Positions 21,556 to 31,988 of a stretch of DNA of 64,000 bases are shown piece after piece. A model generated the notes under the pieces. It was not told the origin of the DNA. It saw only the letters and a program-made list of their open reading frames with translations, and searched no databases. This DNA is from Larimichthys crocea (taxonomy: Eukaryota > Chordata > Actinopteri > Sciaenidae), in assembly GCF_000972845.2 (NCBI RefSeq), contig NW_020853050.1, positions 62,001-126,000 of the forward strand. The letters run 5' to 3'. The translations under genes were made by a program, and so were the position numbers. How positions within the stretch are numbered: the stretch's first letter is position 1; every line of letters starts with the position of its first letter.

Positions 21556-21868
21556 TCATTCATACAGTTTTCTCTTTAGCATCTGTACCTTGGTTGAGAG
21601 GCTTCTAACATCCAGTTGAAGTAAGAGCTTCTGAAGTACTTCAAAGAAGGCTTTCAGTTCCTTAGGATAACTGAGGTTCAGTGCATATATTACACCCATT
21701 AAGAGTGTAGAGGCGACGTCTCCCAGGTCATGTAGAACTTCAACACCCTTGATCACTATTCCAACATCAGCTGGAGGTGTCGTGGCATCACCTCCTTCGA
21801 CTTTGACGCTGTAGATGCCAAGGGTAAGTAGCTCAAGCTCCCTCTGTGCAGCAGTACCATCAGCATCC
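21556..21868 (-). CDS. Candidate last exon of a multicopy fish protein (SAMD3-like C-terminus)
   Basis: The minus-strand reading from about 21868 to the TGA at 21558-21556 encodes about 103 residues. It begins DADGTAAQREL, has LELLTLGIYSVKVEG, then VGIVIKGVEVLHDLGDVA and GVIYALNLSYPKELKAFFEV, and ends in a Lys-rich tail. The pattern resembles the C-terminus of poorly characterised fish proteins annotated as sterile-alpha-motif-domain 3-like, recalled and not searched. A pyrimidine-rich tract ending in AG lies directly before GATGCT, so 21868 is a plausible splice acceptor boundary. The frame stays open upstream to 21933 but without clear homology. No earlier exon was found. It could also be a retained fragment of a repeat-borne gene. 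Confidence 0.5.
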
Positions 21869-21933
21869 TTTACATAGGGGAGAAAGAAAGGACACAACCA
21901 ATCTATGAAATCACACATTTTGTAGAATTCCAA

Positions 21934-22290
21934 AGATTAACTTTTGCCTTTCAGGTTTCCCTTAATGAATATTTTTTTTTTTTTTTTTCGGTATTGATCA
22001 AAATCCTTGAAGAGGAAGGCCGGACCTGACTGCTGGCAGAAATCATGATGGCCAGTGGGACCCTATTTTAGAACTCCCCTACAGATCATCAAGGCCAAAA
22101 GTGTGATTCAGTTTTATTTTATTATTTCTGTGTGTTTAGTCTATTTACCTTGTTCTATTTCTTTGTTTCTACTTATAGAAGATAAAACGTTTTATAATAT
22201 AATAACTCCAAGGCAAGTTATTAATGTTGCCAGCATGATAGTGTAATGTTGTGTTTAACTACTGTATGTTGCTCACGATGTCCCTCTCAT
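21934..22290. other. Unassigned, with a poly-T run
   Basis: A T-run lies at 21971-21988. The rest has no coding signal and no recognisable repeat. Confidence 0.4.
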
Positions 22291-22730
22291 CCCTGAAAAA
22301 CCCTGGTGGGTGAGGAAGCGACCAGCAGGAAATAGCTTGAATCTCGGGCTGTGGCTCCCGGCAATGGTCCTTGCAACCCTCCCCCCACCCGATAATGTCC
22401 CCGGTGCGCCAATTTATGCTTGGGTTGTGGCGCATCAGCCACGAGATCCCAAGGATGAGAGAGTGCAGAGAAGAGTTAATCAGGTAGAGCCTTAAGCTTT
22501 CCCAATGATCACCGATGTGAATGTCAACTGGTTCAGATATGTGCGAAATGTTAAATAATGCGCTCCTGTTGAGCGCACTCGCCTTAATAGGCCTACTCAG
22601 TGGTCCGACCCGCAGCCCCAGTCTACAAGCTAACCCCCAGTCGATCAGACTCTCATCAGCCCCCGAGTCAATTAAAACTCCCAGCTCAAAGTCTCTGTGA
22701 CAGTGCGTGACCCTTACTGGAGTTCATTTT
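22291..22730 (-). pseudogene. Ty3/gypsy protease
   Basis: Minus-strand translation gives FELGVLIDSGADESLIDWGL with the DSG active site near 22670-22655, then SLILGIS and WLMRHNPSINW further on. It follows the zinc knuckle after one frame break (a stop after the TPTPRK segment). This is the retropepsin that would process Gag-Pol. The element is cut before RT. Confidence 0.7.
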
Positions 22731-22786
22731 CGTGGTGTGGGGGTGACGGCTGTGAAATGACTCACCACCAGGTTTGCTTTCACGGG

Positions 22787-22830
22787 GCAGGCAGCGATAA
22801 GGTGGCCCTGCGTGCCGCAGTAAAAGCACC
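22787..22830 (-). other. CCHC zinc knuckle of gypsy gag
   Basis: The minus strand encodes [14 protein letters not shown], a C-X2-C-X4-H-X4-C knuckle. It is preceded by the [16 protein letters not shown] segment typical of sushi-like gag. This motif binds element RNA. Confidence 0.85.
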
Positions 22831-23055
22831 GACCCTCCTGGGAACGCCGCTGCCGCTCCTCCCGGGAGAGCCGGGTCCTTCCCAGCTGCATGGGCTCCTC
22901 CTCCGGTCTGGAAGCGGGTCAAGGATGCTGCTCGAGAGGGAACGGATGTGGTGGAGCGCGCCGGAGAGCCCTGCGCTGCTGCTTCCGCTCCTGCGGATGC
23001 CGAGGGCAATGAGGGAGCCGAGGTCCGGAGGGAGGTCCAATGGAACCAGAAGATC

Positions 23056-23424
23056 CTGGATAGGGTCTTAGAGCCCCTTCAGGAAGACGTCGTACAACGC
23101 CATGGTGTTCCACCCGCTCTCCGTCGCCAGGGTACTGAAGCGGATGGCGTAATCAGAAACCGAGTCTCCCTCCTGCTTCAGCCTGCTGAGTTCCCAAACC
23201 TTCTCCCGATCTGTTGCCACAGGGTTGAAGACAGTTCTGAGAGCCCCGGCGAACCTCTCAAGCGTTACACACACTTCGGACCTCCTGGCCCACTCCGCCG
23301 TGGCCCACGCCCGGGTCCTCCCCGTGAGATGAGACATCATGAATGCGACTTTAGATCTTTCTGTGGGGAAGTCACGGGATGTGTGTTCATAGTGCATTTC
23401 GCATTCTGTAATGAATGCCCTAAC
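23056..23424 (-). pseudogene. Gypsy gag body, copy 1 of a tandem duplication
   Basis: The minus strand encodes TERSKVAFMMSHLTGRTRAW, then LERFAGALRTVFNP and DSVSDYAIRFSTLATESGWN, ending YDVFLKGL. This is a retrotransposon gag domain. It is about 95 percent or more identical by eye with 23467-23838 at an offset of 411 bp. Together with the telomere-like tract the duplication disrupts gag. Confidence 0.8.
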
Positions 23425-23468
23425 CCTAACCCTAACCCTTCCTTAACCCTAACCATAAGCCTAACCCT
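23419..23468. repeat. Telomere-like (CCCTAA) tract between gag copies
   Basis: The tract begins with three perfect CCCTAA units and continues with variant units for about 50 bp. It separates the two gag copies exactly. The homologous position in the right copy (23833-23838) reads CCCTACTTTG, so the tract replaced or extended that end. CCCTAA is the vertebrate telomere repeat. Confidence 0.85.
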
Positions 23469-23838
23469 GGATAGGGTCTTAGAGCCCCTTCAGGAAGACG
23501 TCGTACAACGCCGTGGCGTTCCACCCGCTCTCCGTCGCCAGGGTACGGAAGCGGATGGCGTAATCGGAAACCGAGTCTCCCTCCTGCTTCAGCCTGCTGA
23601 GTTCCCGAGCCTTCTCCCGATCCGTTGCCACAGGGTTGAAGACAGTTCTGAGAGCCCCGGCGAACCTCTCAAGCATTACACACACTTCGGACCTCCTGGC
23701 CCACTCCGCCGTGGCCCACGCCCGGGCCCTCCCCGTGAGATGAGACATCATGAATGCGACTTTAGATCTTTCTGTGGGGAAGTCACGGGGTGTGTGTTAT
23801 AGTAGTGCATTTCACATTTCGTAATGAGTGCCCTACTT
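23467..23838 (-). pseudogene. Gypsy gag body, copy 2 of a tandem duplication
   Basis: This copy has the same gag domain as 23056-23424, with HLTGRARAWATAEWARRSEV and SVSDYAIRFRTLATESGWN. It is flanked on its upstream (right) side by the gag N-terminal piece at 24078-23878, so it sits in the original position. Small substitutions distinguish it from copy 1. Confidence 0.8.
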
Positions 23839-23877
23839 TGTCCAGGGTCTCCGCAGTACTGATCTGGGGGTGCCAAC

Positions 23878-24078
23878 CTAGTGCATGCACCAACAGGTGT
23901 GGCCACAGGGTTGGGTTGCTGCTGCGGCTGTGTCCTTGGAGAGGAGGGTGAGGATCTGTTCCACCTGAGCGCCGAGGCGACCCACCTGGGCGATCATGTT
24001 TGATTTGAACTCCTCTTGGGTGAATGCGAGTCCCTGGACATCTTGGCCAAGGGCGGTCACCTGCTCCTCATGCTGCAT
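23878..24078 (-). pseudogene. Gypsy gag N-terminal coiled segment
   Basis: The 66-codon minus-strand reading contains MQHEEQVTALGQDVQGL and a heptad-like VGRLGAQVEQILTLL segment. It lies between the LTR and the gag body, as in sushi-like gag. The reading stops before the body, so there is a frameshift or deletion. Confidence 0.6.
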
Positions 24079-24149
24079 GAGCCTGGATGTGCTGGACGCG
24101 CAGCGCCGCGGTCAGCTGCTTCCACTCTGCCGAGTCAATTCTGGCCAGT

Positions 24150-24645
24150 GTGTACTGACAAGGGGCAACTCAAAGCAGAGGACTCGAACGCAGAGTACGG
24201 GATGAAGCAGATGACTTTATTACGAAACACCGGGAAAACAAAAAGCGCCTCACGATGAGGGATGAGCAATAGCACAAACTAAACTAAAACTACAAAAGGC
24301 AGGGCCAACAAAAAAAACACTCTAGTGAGGAATAGGAGAAAACAACAAAAACCTAGACTACAAGAATATTTCCAACAAGACTGTGACGAGAGGGCTTGTG
24401 CTCAGGACGAACTCAGACTTGACACACTGGCACAGGACAAAGGGAGACGCAGACTATAAACACATGGAGGGAAAAGGGGAACAGGTGGACACAATCAGGA
24501 ATCGGGGAGACAATCAGACCGTTGACACATGAGGAAGGGCAAGTGACCTGAAACGAGAGGAGAGTTAATTTCCAAAATAAAACAGGAAGTCACCAAACAA
24601 ATGTGGAGACAGGACAAAAACTCAACTTGACATACCGGTGTGACA
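24150..24645 (-). repeat. 5' LTR of the sushi-type gypsy element
   Basis: On the minus strand it starts TGTCACACCGG at 24645. It has a TTTATAGTC box near 24460 that could serve as TATA, and an AATAAAG signal near 24217. It ends about 24150, just before gag leader sequence. The 3' boundary is approximate, because no second LTR is present. Confidence 0.6.
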
Positions 24646-24764
24646 CAGGACTGATGTCTTTTAGCTAAGCTTCTCTACTCTAATATTAATATTTACAATC
24701 AACATTAATTGTAAGTCGATGAAACATTTACATAAATTAATATTTACCATATCTTTCCCAAAGT
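24646..24764. other. A+T-rich flank
   Basis: No gene was found. It includes GATGAAACATTTACATAAAT, diverged copies of which recur near 24990 and 25118. Confidence 0.35.
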
Positions 24765-24838
24765 CAGCTGAGATAGGCTCAGCTCATCTTAACCCCCGTG
24801 CAGGATAAGGGGTAGAAAATGAATGAATGAATGAATTT
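24765..24838 (+). repeat. Fragment of an RTE-like LINE or SINE tail
   Basis: CAGCTGAGATAGGCTCAGC, then GCAGGATAAGGGG and a GAATGAATGAATGAAT end, match the widespread fish repeat tail. Only about 75 bp is present. Confidence 0.5.
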
Positions 24839-26100
24839 TTACCATAAACTAATGATAGTATGACATTTGTTGTGACCATTTTATTAATTCTCTATTTAAT
24901 TTGAAAATTCTGTTTATTTAATCTTAGTTATTCTTCAGTCCTAATAATATTCACATTTGTATTCATAACGTTGATATTGAATCAATGTTTGTAAATCGAT
25001 TAAACATGAACATAAATTAATATTTACCACATAGGCTACTAATGTGATAGTATCTATTTCATTTGAGAATACCATCACCACACACACATAATTCACATTT
25101 GTAAAGTTGATATTGAAGGTAAATCCATGAAACGTTAACATTGTAAGTCAATTATACTATTATGATAAACATGTAACTTCACAGAATTATGTTGTGTAAA
25201 GCATACAGTCCATGGTGTAAACTTACGTGTTTTCAAAGTTTTTATTTTGGTTTTAGCTCAGCGAATAACTGACTTCCGCTTGAGACTTCTGGTATGGATT
25301 GGATATATGGCGGCGCTCTTGTCGGCCATCTTGCCTGTAGATGGGTACTCTTTGGTTTTTTGACATAGGCAGGCTGACATCTATCTGCAGGTTTATGCTT
25401 GAGGGAATTGATGCTCAGTTCCTGGACACCCCAAGTTTCTAAGCTTTGTTCTGTAGTTTGCCATCTTGTACTTACAGCTTATTTTCCAGCCATAGAAACC
25501 ACTGAAGGATCCCTGTGCTTTGATTAAAAATATAATATGAAATTAAATGAAATATGAAATATAATATGAACATAACAGCAGACCGACCTAATGTTAACGC
25601 AGCGTAGCAAACATGCCAGACCCACCGCTCTCTAAAACACAAGCACTTCAGAAATATAGAACGAGTGTTGTATCACAAACACACATTTAAATGCTCAATA
25701 ATAAGGCTACTAGAATAATAGGTATGGATGAAACATGTCATAAACATGCATAAAACATCAGAGGCTCCTGAACACTTTCTTCCCTACTGACCTCACCATT
25801 GACCTTTGACTTCAGCAATTTCTCCACAACACTAAGTAATACTGGAGGAAATTTGCGGCATTAAAACCTCCAAGCTGTTTGCCTTTCTGTAGTGAAGTGA
25901 GTTTGATTCCAAGTCGTTTGTTTTTCCAGTAGAATTCTGTATTTAGAGTCAGTCAAGTGTATTAAACCAGTTGGGTCTTGTTTGCACAGAGAGAAGATGT
26001 ATTTTTTGTTGTTGTGTGTTTTCTTTTTTGATGTAGTTGATTCTGGGTATTACTGACATTTTGATTGATGCACTGCAAGGGAGTGTGGTAAATTATTCTA
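24839..26100. other. Unassigned A+T-rich stretch
   Basis: No coding signal was found. Short diverged direct repeats share ATAAATTAATATTTACCA (24733, 25011). The rest shows no recognised family. Confidence 0.4.
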
Positions 26101-26560
26101 TTGGTTGAAGTGTTTTAAAAGTTGAGGTGGAACAATTTGGATGATTTGAAAAAATATTCATGCCAAGATATCAAGTGTTACCAGTTGGGATGTTGAATGT
26201 TAGAGTATTTTTAAATTTATGGTACCATATTATTAAATAGTAGCGATATTCTGATCCAGAGGTACTTGTAAAATTTAGTGGGGAAACCATTAGATCCAGA
26301 TGCTTTGTTATTTGACATAGTTTGAAGTTTTGAACTTTCTCACTTACATATTTTATTTGTGGAGTATAAGATCATTATTCCTATCATCACTGCCTTGGCA
26401 GTTTCCCAAACTATAGGTGAGGTTGTTGGAGCATCTCTGCCTTGTGTTACTCACCACAGAGTCAGTGTGCAGTGTCTAGGGCAGGACCTTGGTTATGTGA
26501 ACTCCAAAATTCTTGAAAATATCCACTCTCACCTCAGGACCCATTGATGTTAAGGGGGCG
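26100..26560 (-). pseudogene. L1-like LINE fragment (endonuclease-RT linker and RT start)
   Basis: Minus-strand reading gives VWETAKAVMIGIMILYSTNK near 26415-26355, like the L1 linker WE..KA..RG.II.Y. Then NKASGSNGFPTKFYKYLW lies near 26310-26250, like the L1 RT motif SPGPDGFP.EFYK.FW. Order and spacing fit L1/Tx1-type ORF2 with an internal deletion. Many stops show it is old. Confidence 0.5.
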
Positions 26561-26694
26561 TAGCTTATTCTGTGCTGCTTTCCAAAGTCCACCGTTGTGA
26601 TAATCATGATATCAAGCTGATATTTTTATTTTTACAACTGTGTCCAATATCTGAGGTAAAAGTAAAGCAGATTGTCATTACTCATCAATAGGTT

Positions 26695-26815
26695 TTTGTC
26701 ATTCTCTGCTGCTCTGTCTCTCTCTGTCTGTCTCTGTTTCTTTCTCTCTCTCATTCTCTTCTGCTCTGTCTCTCTCTGTCTGTCTCTCTCTCTCTCTCTA
26801 TCACACAAACACACA
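26695..26815. repeat. CT/CTGT low-complexity tract
   Basis: Long runs of TCTCTCTGTCTGTCTC type occur. The open readings over it, rich in Leu and Ser on one strand and Arg and Glu on the other, are artefacts of the repeat. Confidence 0.85.
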
Positions 26816-29300
26816 TACATGCACATAGTCGCTTGGTCTAGTCTTAGTATTGAGTGGAGATGTGAGCCTCACTGCTCCCCTCCAATCTACTGACATTGAT
26901 CTGTGAGAAAGATCAAACTCTGGCCAGACACTCCCAGGAATCCTGCTTTTCATTAACTGTGTGACTGTGTGTGTGTGTGTGTAGATGAGTGCTGAAGCAT
27001 GCATAGTGGATGTGCATTACAGTGACGTGTATGTTGAGATATTTAAGTTTATATATATAAATATTTTACAGTGTACCCCGAGCGAGTATGAGTGCGAATC
27101 TGCTTTTGGTAATATTTCTGTGGGGCATGTATGCATCAGAGTGTGACAGAACCTCTCTCTTCACTTGTGTGAGGGTGTATGTCAATGTGTCAAAGTGTGG
27201 GTATGTGTGTGCATGGGTCTGTGCGAGTGGTTCCTGAGTGGCACCACCAAACCTGATAGTGGATTGGACTGGAGAGACGGGCAAGCAATCAGACTCCATC
27301 CAGACGACACAAAACCAGCAGCATCTCCTTGTTTTATCAGCTAAAGGACACTGAGATAGCTCCAGCACTGTACAGCAGGATGGCCAGTGCTTCAGCTCCA
27401 TAACAGAACAGTTTTTTGAGATGGCAGAATTTTTAGCTCAGATATTGATGAAGTGACAATTCTGTCATAATAAGTCTTTACATAATAATAACAATGATAA
27501 TAATAATAATATTAATAATGATATGTATGTAAATACGTAAAATAGAATGATGTGATTGCACTCTATTATAGCCTATCAGAAAGGATCAATATTTAGACTG
27601 CATTAAACCTCAGGGCAAAAATGAAAAGAGAAATGTCAGTTCATTTGATCTCAGCCTAGAGGTTGTGTCAGTTCTTGACTCATAAATACTGGCCATTAAT
27701 TTCATACACACATAATAATCATATTCTTTATCAATTAAATATTTAATGAGCTACTACACGCACAACTGTTACAAATGAACAGACAGACAAATGGATGATG
27801 ATTAATGATGAATGAATGCAATGATGATTAAATCAATGGCTGAAGCAGTATCACAAATGATATCTTGGCCTTTATTGATATATATAGGAAATTAGGTAGG
27901 ACCTTAAACATATCGGTTCCTACAGTTTTAAGTTATTGCAAGCTGCAGGTTACAGCTTGCTAAGACACTGACATGCCCTCCCAGCTAGTGTCAATCAAAT
28001 AAAGGCACAGACGCACCCCTCCAGGTGCTGTCAATTAAACACACACTGACACACCGTCCAGAGGGTGTGTAATGACATATGTTTAAGTTATTATTTATTG
28101 ATCTGATCTGTTGTTAACATAAAAGACAATCTTCTGATTGACAGGAAGACATTACCTTTTATAAATGAAAATTAACAAATGTAGGGAGTCACTACCTAAT
28201 TTAGGAACAAAAATACATTTTAAGAAACAGTAAATATGAAATAGGTTTTCCAGCACTGTCAGCTTTTTCTGTGGTGCAAAACGGTTACTACTGTGTGATC
28301 TTCACTTTTAAGAGAATTACTTCTAGTCTAGGACATTGTAGAACAATCCATAAATGTAAAACACGCCATTTCCCATACTCCACATTTATTTTCCCTGTGG
28401 ACATCTAGTAGACACTGGCTGCTGAGCAGTAAAACTCAAAATGTTACAGACCTACTGTACTGTATTGTTAAGGGAATGAGAGAATGCAGGAGGAAACATC
28501 TGAATGAGAAGCTACTTGTCATGCTTGAAAAGAAAAGGATATACAGTATGCTCCTTTCACCCTGCATTCTCATTCTTTCCCTGGTTGTTCGTTCTGACAC
28601 GCGTTTCTGTCTCTGTGACTTACAGATGAGAGATGAGATGAGTTTCAAGGTAGTAGAGGGAGAAAGAGAAAACAAGACTTGAAGCTTAGACCTCTGTCTA
28701 ACTCTTTCATATCTGAGAAAAAATGAAGCAATCGATTTTCTGTCTGTTTCTTTCTCTGCTGGGAATATTAAAACAGACAGTGAGGCTTCACATGTACTCC
28801 CCACTACCACCATCACCACCCTCATCTTCCTCTCCTCCTTTCTTTCAATCTGATCCCTTTCTGCATACTCTCCATGTCATTCCTTTCTCTTCCCTCATGT
28901 TTAACCCCCTGCCTTTCCTTCCCACCACCTGTAACTTAATTTTATCCATGATGTCCATACCCACACGTCTTCTTTTATGTGATGTCCTCCTGTCCTCCTG
29001 CATTACCCAACTATCGTTTTGTTCTCCACGTAGGGATACTTCCAGAAGGTTGTCTCCTTCTCCTGGGTTTAAGGTAGAGGGCAGGCTTTGATACAGAGAC
29101 GGAAAGGTATAGAGATGAGAATTTGAGGAAGGGAGGTAGGAGGGGGGAAGGACAGAGGCTGCCAACTCATTCATAGCCTCAGGCAGTGGTCTGTCAAGTG
29201 TGGTGCTCCAAAGCATCTATTCAGCTTCCACTCCCAGTATTTGGCTTCACATCCATGTTGATCTGAAGAACTATGAAGGGAATGGAGAGATCTGGGAAAA
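26816..29300. other. Unassigned stretch with minor repeats
   Basis: No convincing gene was found. It contains a GT run at 26961-26983, a TAATAA-rich patch near 27485-27520, and a three-fold imperfect repeat of about 38 bp near 27965-28075 based on GACAC...CCTCC...GTGTCAAT. Open readings at 27066-27401 and 28436-28825 lack any domain pattern. Confidence 0.45.
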
Positions 29301-29307
29301 TGGAAAG

Positions 29308-29360
<53 letters not shown>

Positions 29361-29377
29361 CCTCCCTCCTTGTGCGT

Positions 29378-29433
<56 letters not shown>
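29308..29433. repeat. Compound microsatellite (TCTG)n-(TC)n-(GT)n
   Basis: About ten TCTG units are followed by a short TC/CCTCC stretch, then about 24 GT units ending at 29431. Its length suggests high polymorphism. Confidence 0.92.
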
Positions 29434-30074
29434 GTGAGGAAGTTCCTGTATGCTATCCTTTTGAGAAGGCTCAGGGCTTAAGAATTGTATGGTTCCTTCA
29501 CATTTCTGGAACAGGTCATTTCATTTGTCAGATTCATTTGTAGCTCAGCTACAGCTGAGTGTTTGCAGATATTTTACTATTTCACATTAATGATTTATGT
29601 TTAGTAACAACGTTTAGTCCCATTGCAGGAAGTTGATTTCACATTCATTAACTTAATTCAAAGTGAAAGTGCTGATGATATTTTTTTCTTATTATTTTCC
29701 GGGGAAAATAACTTACTACTACTACTACTACTTAAAACATACTTTAGTATTCAACATTCCACTGCTTAAGACTTAGCAGCCCTAGTTACAGAATATGGTA
29801 GAAATGGTATGTAATACACATAACTTTGTTTTCATTAGTGTATAATTCCCTGAAAATAATAAAAAGAAAAACTGTTACCTTTTTGTCCACAGTTCGCCAT
29901 ACATTTTCTACAGTAGCCCAGAATGGACAAACTACTGGTTCTAGATCAGGCTCTAGCTTCATGCTAAGAAGGAGCAAACTGTGAATATAAAATGTATCAT
30001 TTAGATCAGCTCCTGGGGCAGTTTGCACTTGCTGAGCTGGCAAAGAAGTTTCCTGCTAAATTCTTTGCTGAGCC
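29434..30074. other. Unassigned stretch
   Basis: No recognised gene or repeat was found apart from a five-unit ACT run near 29714-29731. Confidence 0.4.
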
Positions 30075-30330
30075 CTTATAATGAGGTTGATGCACACTTC
30101 AGGTTCAGGAAGATTGTAGCTCCCAGAAACCTGAAGGTTTCCACAGCAGACACTGTACCATTGAGTATATTGATGAGGGTAGTGTTAGGGGGCTCTTCCT
30201 GAATTCCACTCTTGCCTTCACAGATATTATTATGACCATACTATAGGGCCAGCTGTTGAGGTGTAGACAGAGTCGGTTATGTGAACGGGCCCCCTGAGAT
30301 GCAATTGTTGAAGATAGAGTGGGCCACAGC
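30075..30330 (-). pseudogene. LINE RT C-terminal fragment (Rex1/CR1-like)
   Basis: The minus strand reads ILNGTVSAVETFRFLGATIF, preceded in another frame by ARVEFRKSPLTL and TPQQLALY. This is the pattern VDFRR.PP..L..L.ILN..V..V..FRFLGT.I known from fish Rex1/CR1-type RT tails. There are two frame changes and no complete domain. Confidence 0.5.
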
Positions 30331-30419
30331 AATCAGTGGTGGGTGTCACTGCTGATTGTCCTGCAGCTGGATGTGATTTTACCCAGGTCTAACCCTCACT
30401 GAACCTGGCCTTCCTGATT

Positions 30420-31988
30420 TTCTGTCTAAATACAACAGATAGGGTATCATAGTTTAGTTAATGAATCTATTCCTTTAGGTCTAAGTAGTAATGACTTCAT
30501 GAGCTTCTTTAATGATAAGATTATAACTATTAGAGACAAAATTCATCACCTCTTGCCCTCAACAGGCATTGATCAGCATTCTGATACAGCAAGTTTGGAA
30601 ACAGCTGTAAAACCTGATATGTATTTAGACTCTTTTTCTCCCATCGACCTTCATCAAATAACTAATTTCTGCATCTAAGCCGTCAACCTGTCTCTTAGAC
30701 CCCATCCCAACCAGGCTGCTCAAGGATGTTTTACCTGTAGTTAGTCATTCTTTATTGGATATGATTATATATATCTGTCTTTATTATCAGGATATGTACC
30801 ACAGTCCTTTAAGGTAGCTGTAATTAAACCTCTTCTTAAAAAGCCCACTCTAGATCCAGAGGTCTTAGCCAACTACAGACCGATATCAAACCTTCCCTTT
30901 CTGTCTAAGATACTTGAGAAAGCTTTGAATCACAGCACATAGACTGCATTAGTCAAAGTTACAAATGACCTCCTAATGGCATCAGACAAAGGACTCATCT
31001 CTGTACTTGTCTTAGTGCCATGTTCGTCACCACTTACCATCAGATTCTTTTACAGAGACTGGAACATCAAATTGGCATCAAAGGAACCGCCCTAAGCTGG
31101 TTTAAGTCATATTTTTTAGATCGATCTCAGTTTGTTCACGTCAGTGATGAATCCTCCATGCATACCAAAGTTTGTCACAAAGTCCCACAAGGTTCTGTAC
31201 TAGGACCACTTCTATTCATTATGCTTCCTCTAGGAAACATTATTAGGAAGCACTCCATTCATTTTCATTGTTATCTATCTATCTCTCTATCTCTCAGGGT
31301 TATGCCTAGTCAGGCACGGTATTGGTTGAATATGCACTCACATCTCCCTTTACTGAAAACTGTCTCTCTCTCCCCATCACCACCACCATCTGTAAACATA
31401 CATCTCTCATTAATGCATGTTAATGCATGTTACTAACTAAACTTCTTCCCCAGAGTTTCTGTGCTCTGTCGTCCAGCAGGTTCTTGTGGATTGTGGCTGC
31501 TGCTGTGATCCTGCATGACGTCCACTACACATATTACTACTGTCATTATTGCTACCATATCTCCATTACAGTTTATAGTTAGTTTATGATTTGCTGCTGC
31601 TGTGCATCTGTGTCTCTCTATCTCTATCACAGGTTCCACTGCTACTGTAATCATTTTATCATTCATTGTAATTCATTGTCATTTTATCATTCATTGTCAT
31701 TTTATCATTCATTGTAATTGTACAATATGTCTCTGTTGATTTGTCCTGTACATGTGACATCCATTGCACGTCTGTCCGTCCTGGGAGAGGGATCCCTCCT
31801 CTGTGGCTCTTCCTGAGGTTTCTTCCACCTTTTTTTCCTGTTAAAGGTTTTTTGTGGGCAAGTTTTTCCTCACTCGAATCGAGGGTCTAAGGGCAGAGGG
31901 TGTCACTCCCTGTACAGATTGTAAAGCCCTCTGAGGCAAATGTACTTTGTGACTTTGGGCTATACAAATAAAATTTGATTTGATTTGA
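30420..31988 (+). mobile_element. L2 family A copy, RT fragments plus 3' UTR
   Basis: The RT linker (GLSSNDFMSFFNDK), [18 protein letters not shown], and then [20 protein letters not shown] and [12 protein letters not shown] (about 31190-31220) are readable with stops and deletions. The RT domain after LPLGNIIR is lost; the copy jumps to the 3' UTR, which ends with the GGCTATACAAATAAAATTTG hairpin and a short TTGAT tail at 31970-31988. It is the same family as 41762-45640, 53890-56145 and 60335-63665. Confidence 0.85.

Larger units (their letters stand above)
22291..24645 (-). mobile_element. Sushi-type Ty3/gypsy element: 5' LTR, gag, protease, then truncated
   Basis: On the minus strand, a probable LTR (24645 to about 24150) is followed by gag N-terminus, a duplicated gag body, a CCHC zinc knuckle and an aspartic protease, ending near 22291 before RT. 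The gag and knuckle resemble sushi-ichi elements, the group related to vertebrate RTL/PEG10 genes. The CpG-rich coding part differs in base composition from its A+T-rich neighbours. Frame breaks and the duplication make it inactive. Confidence 0.8.

Noticed and set aside
28436..28825. 129-codon minus-strand open reading
   Set aside because: It has no domain pattern, Arg/Ser-rich composition from CT-rich DNA and no splice context.
29200..29433. Cys/Val-rich open reading
   Set aside because: It is a translation of TCTG and GT microsatellites.
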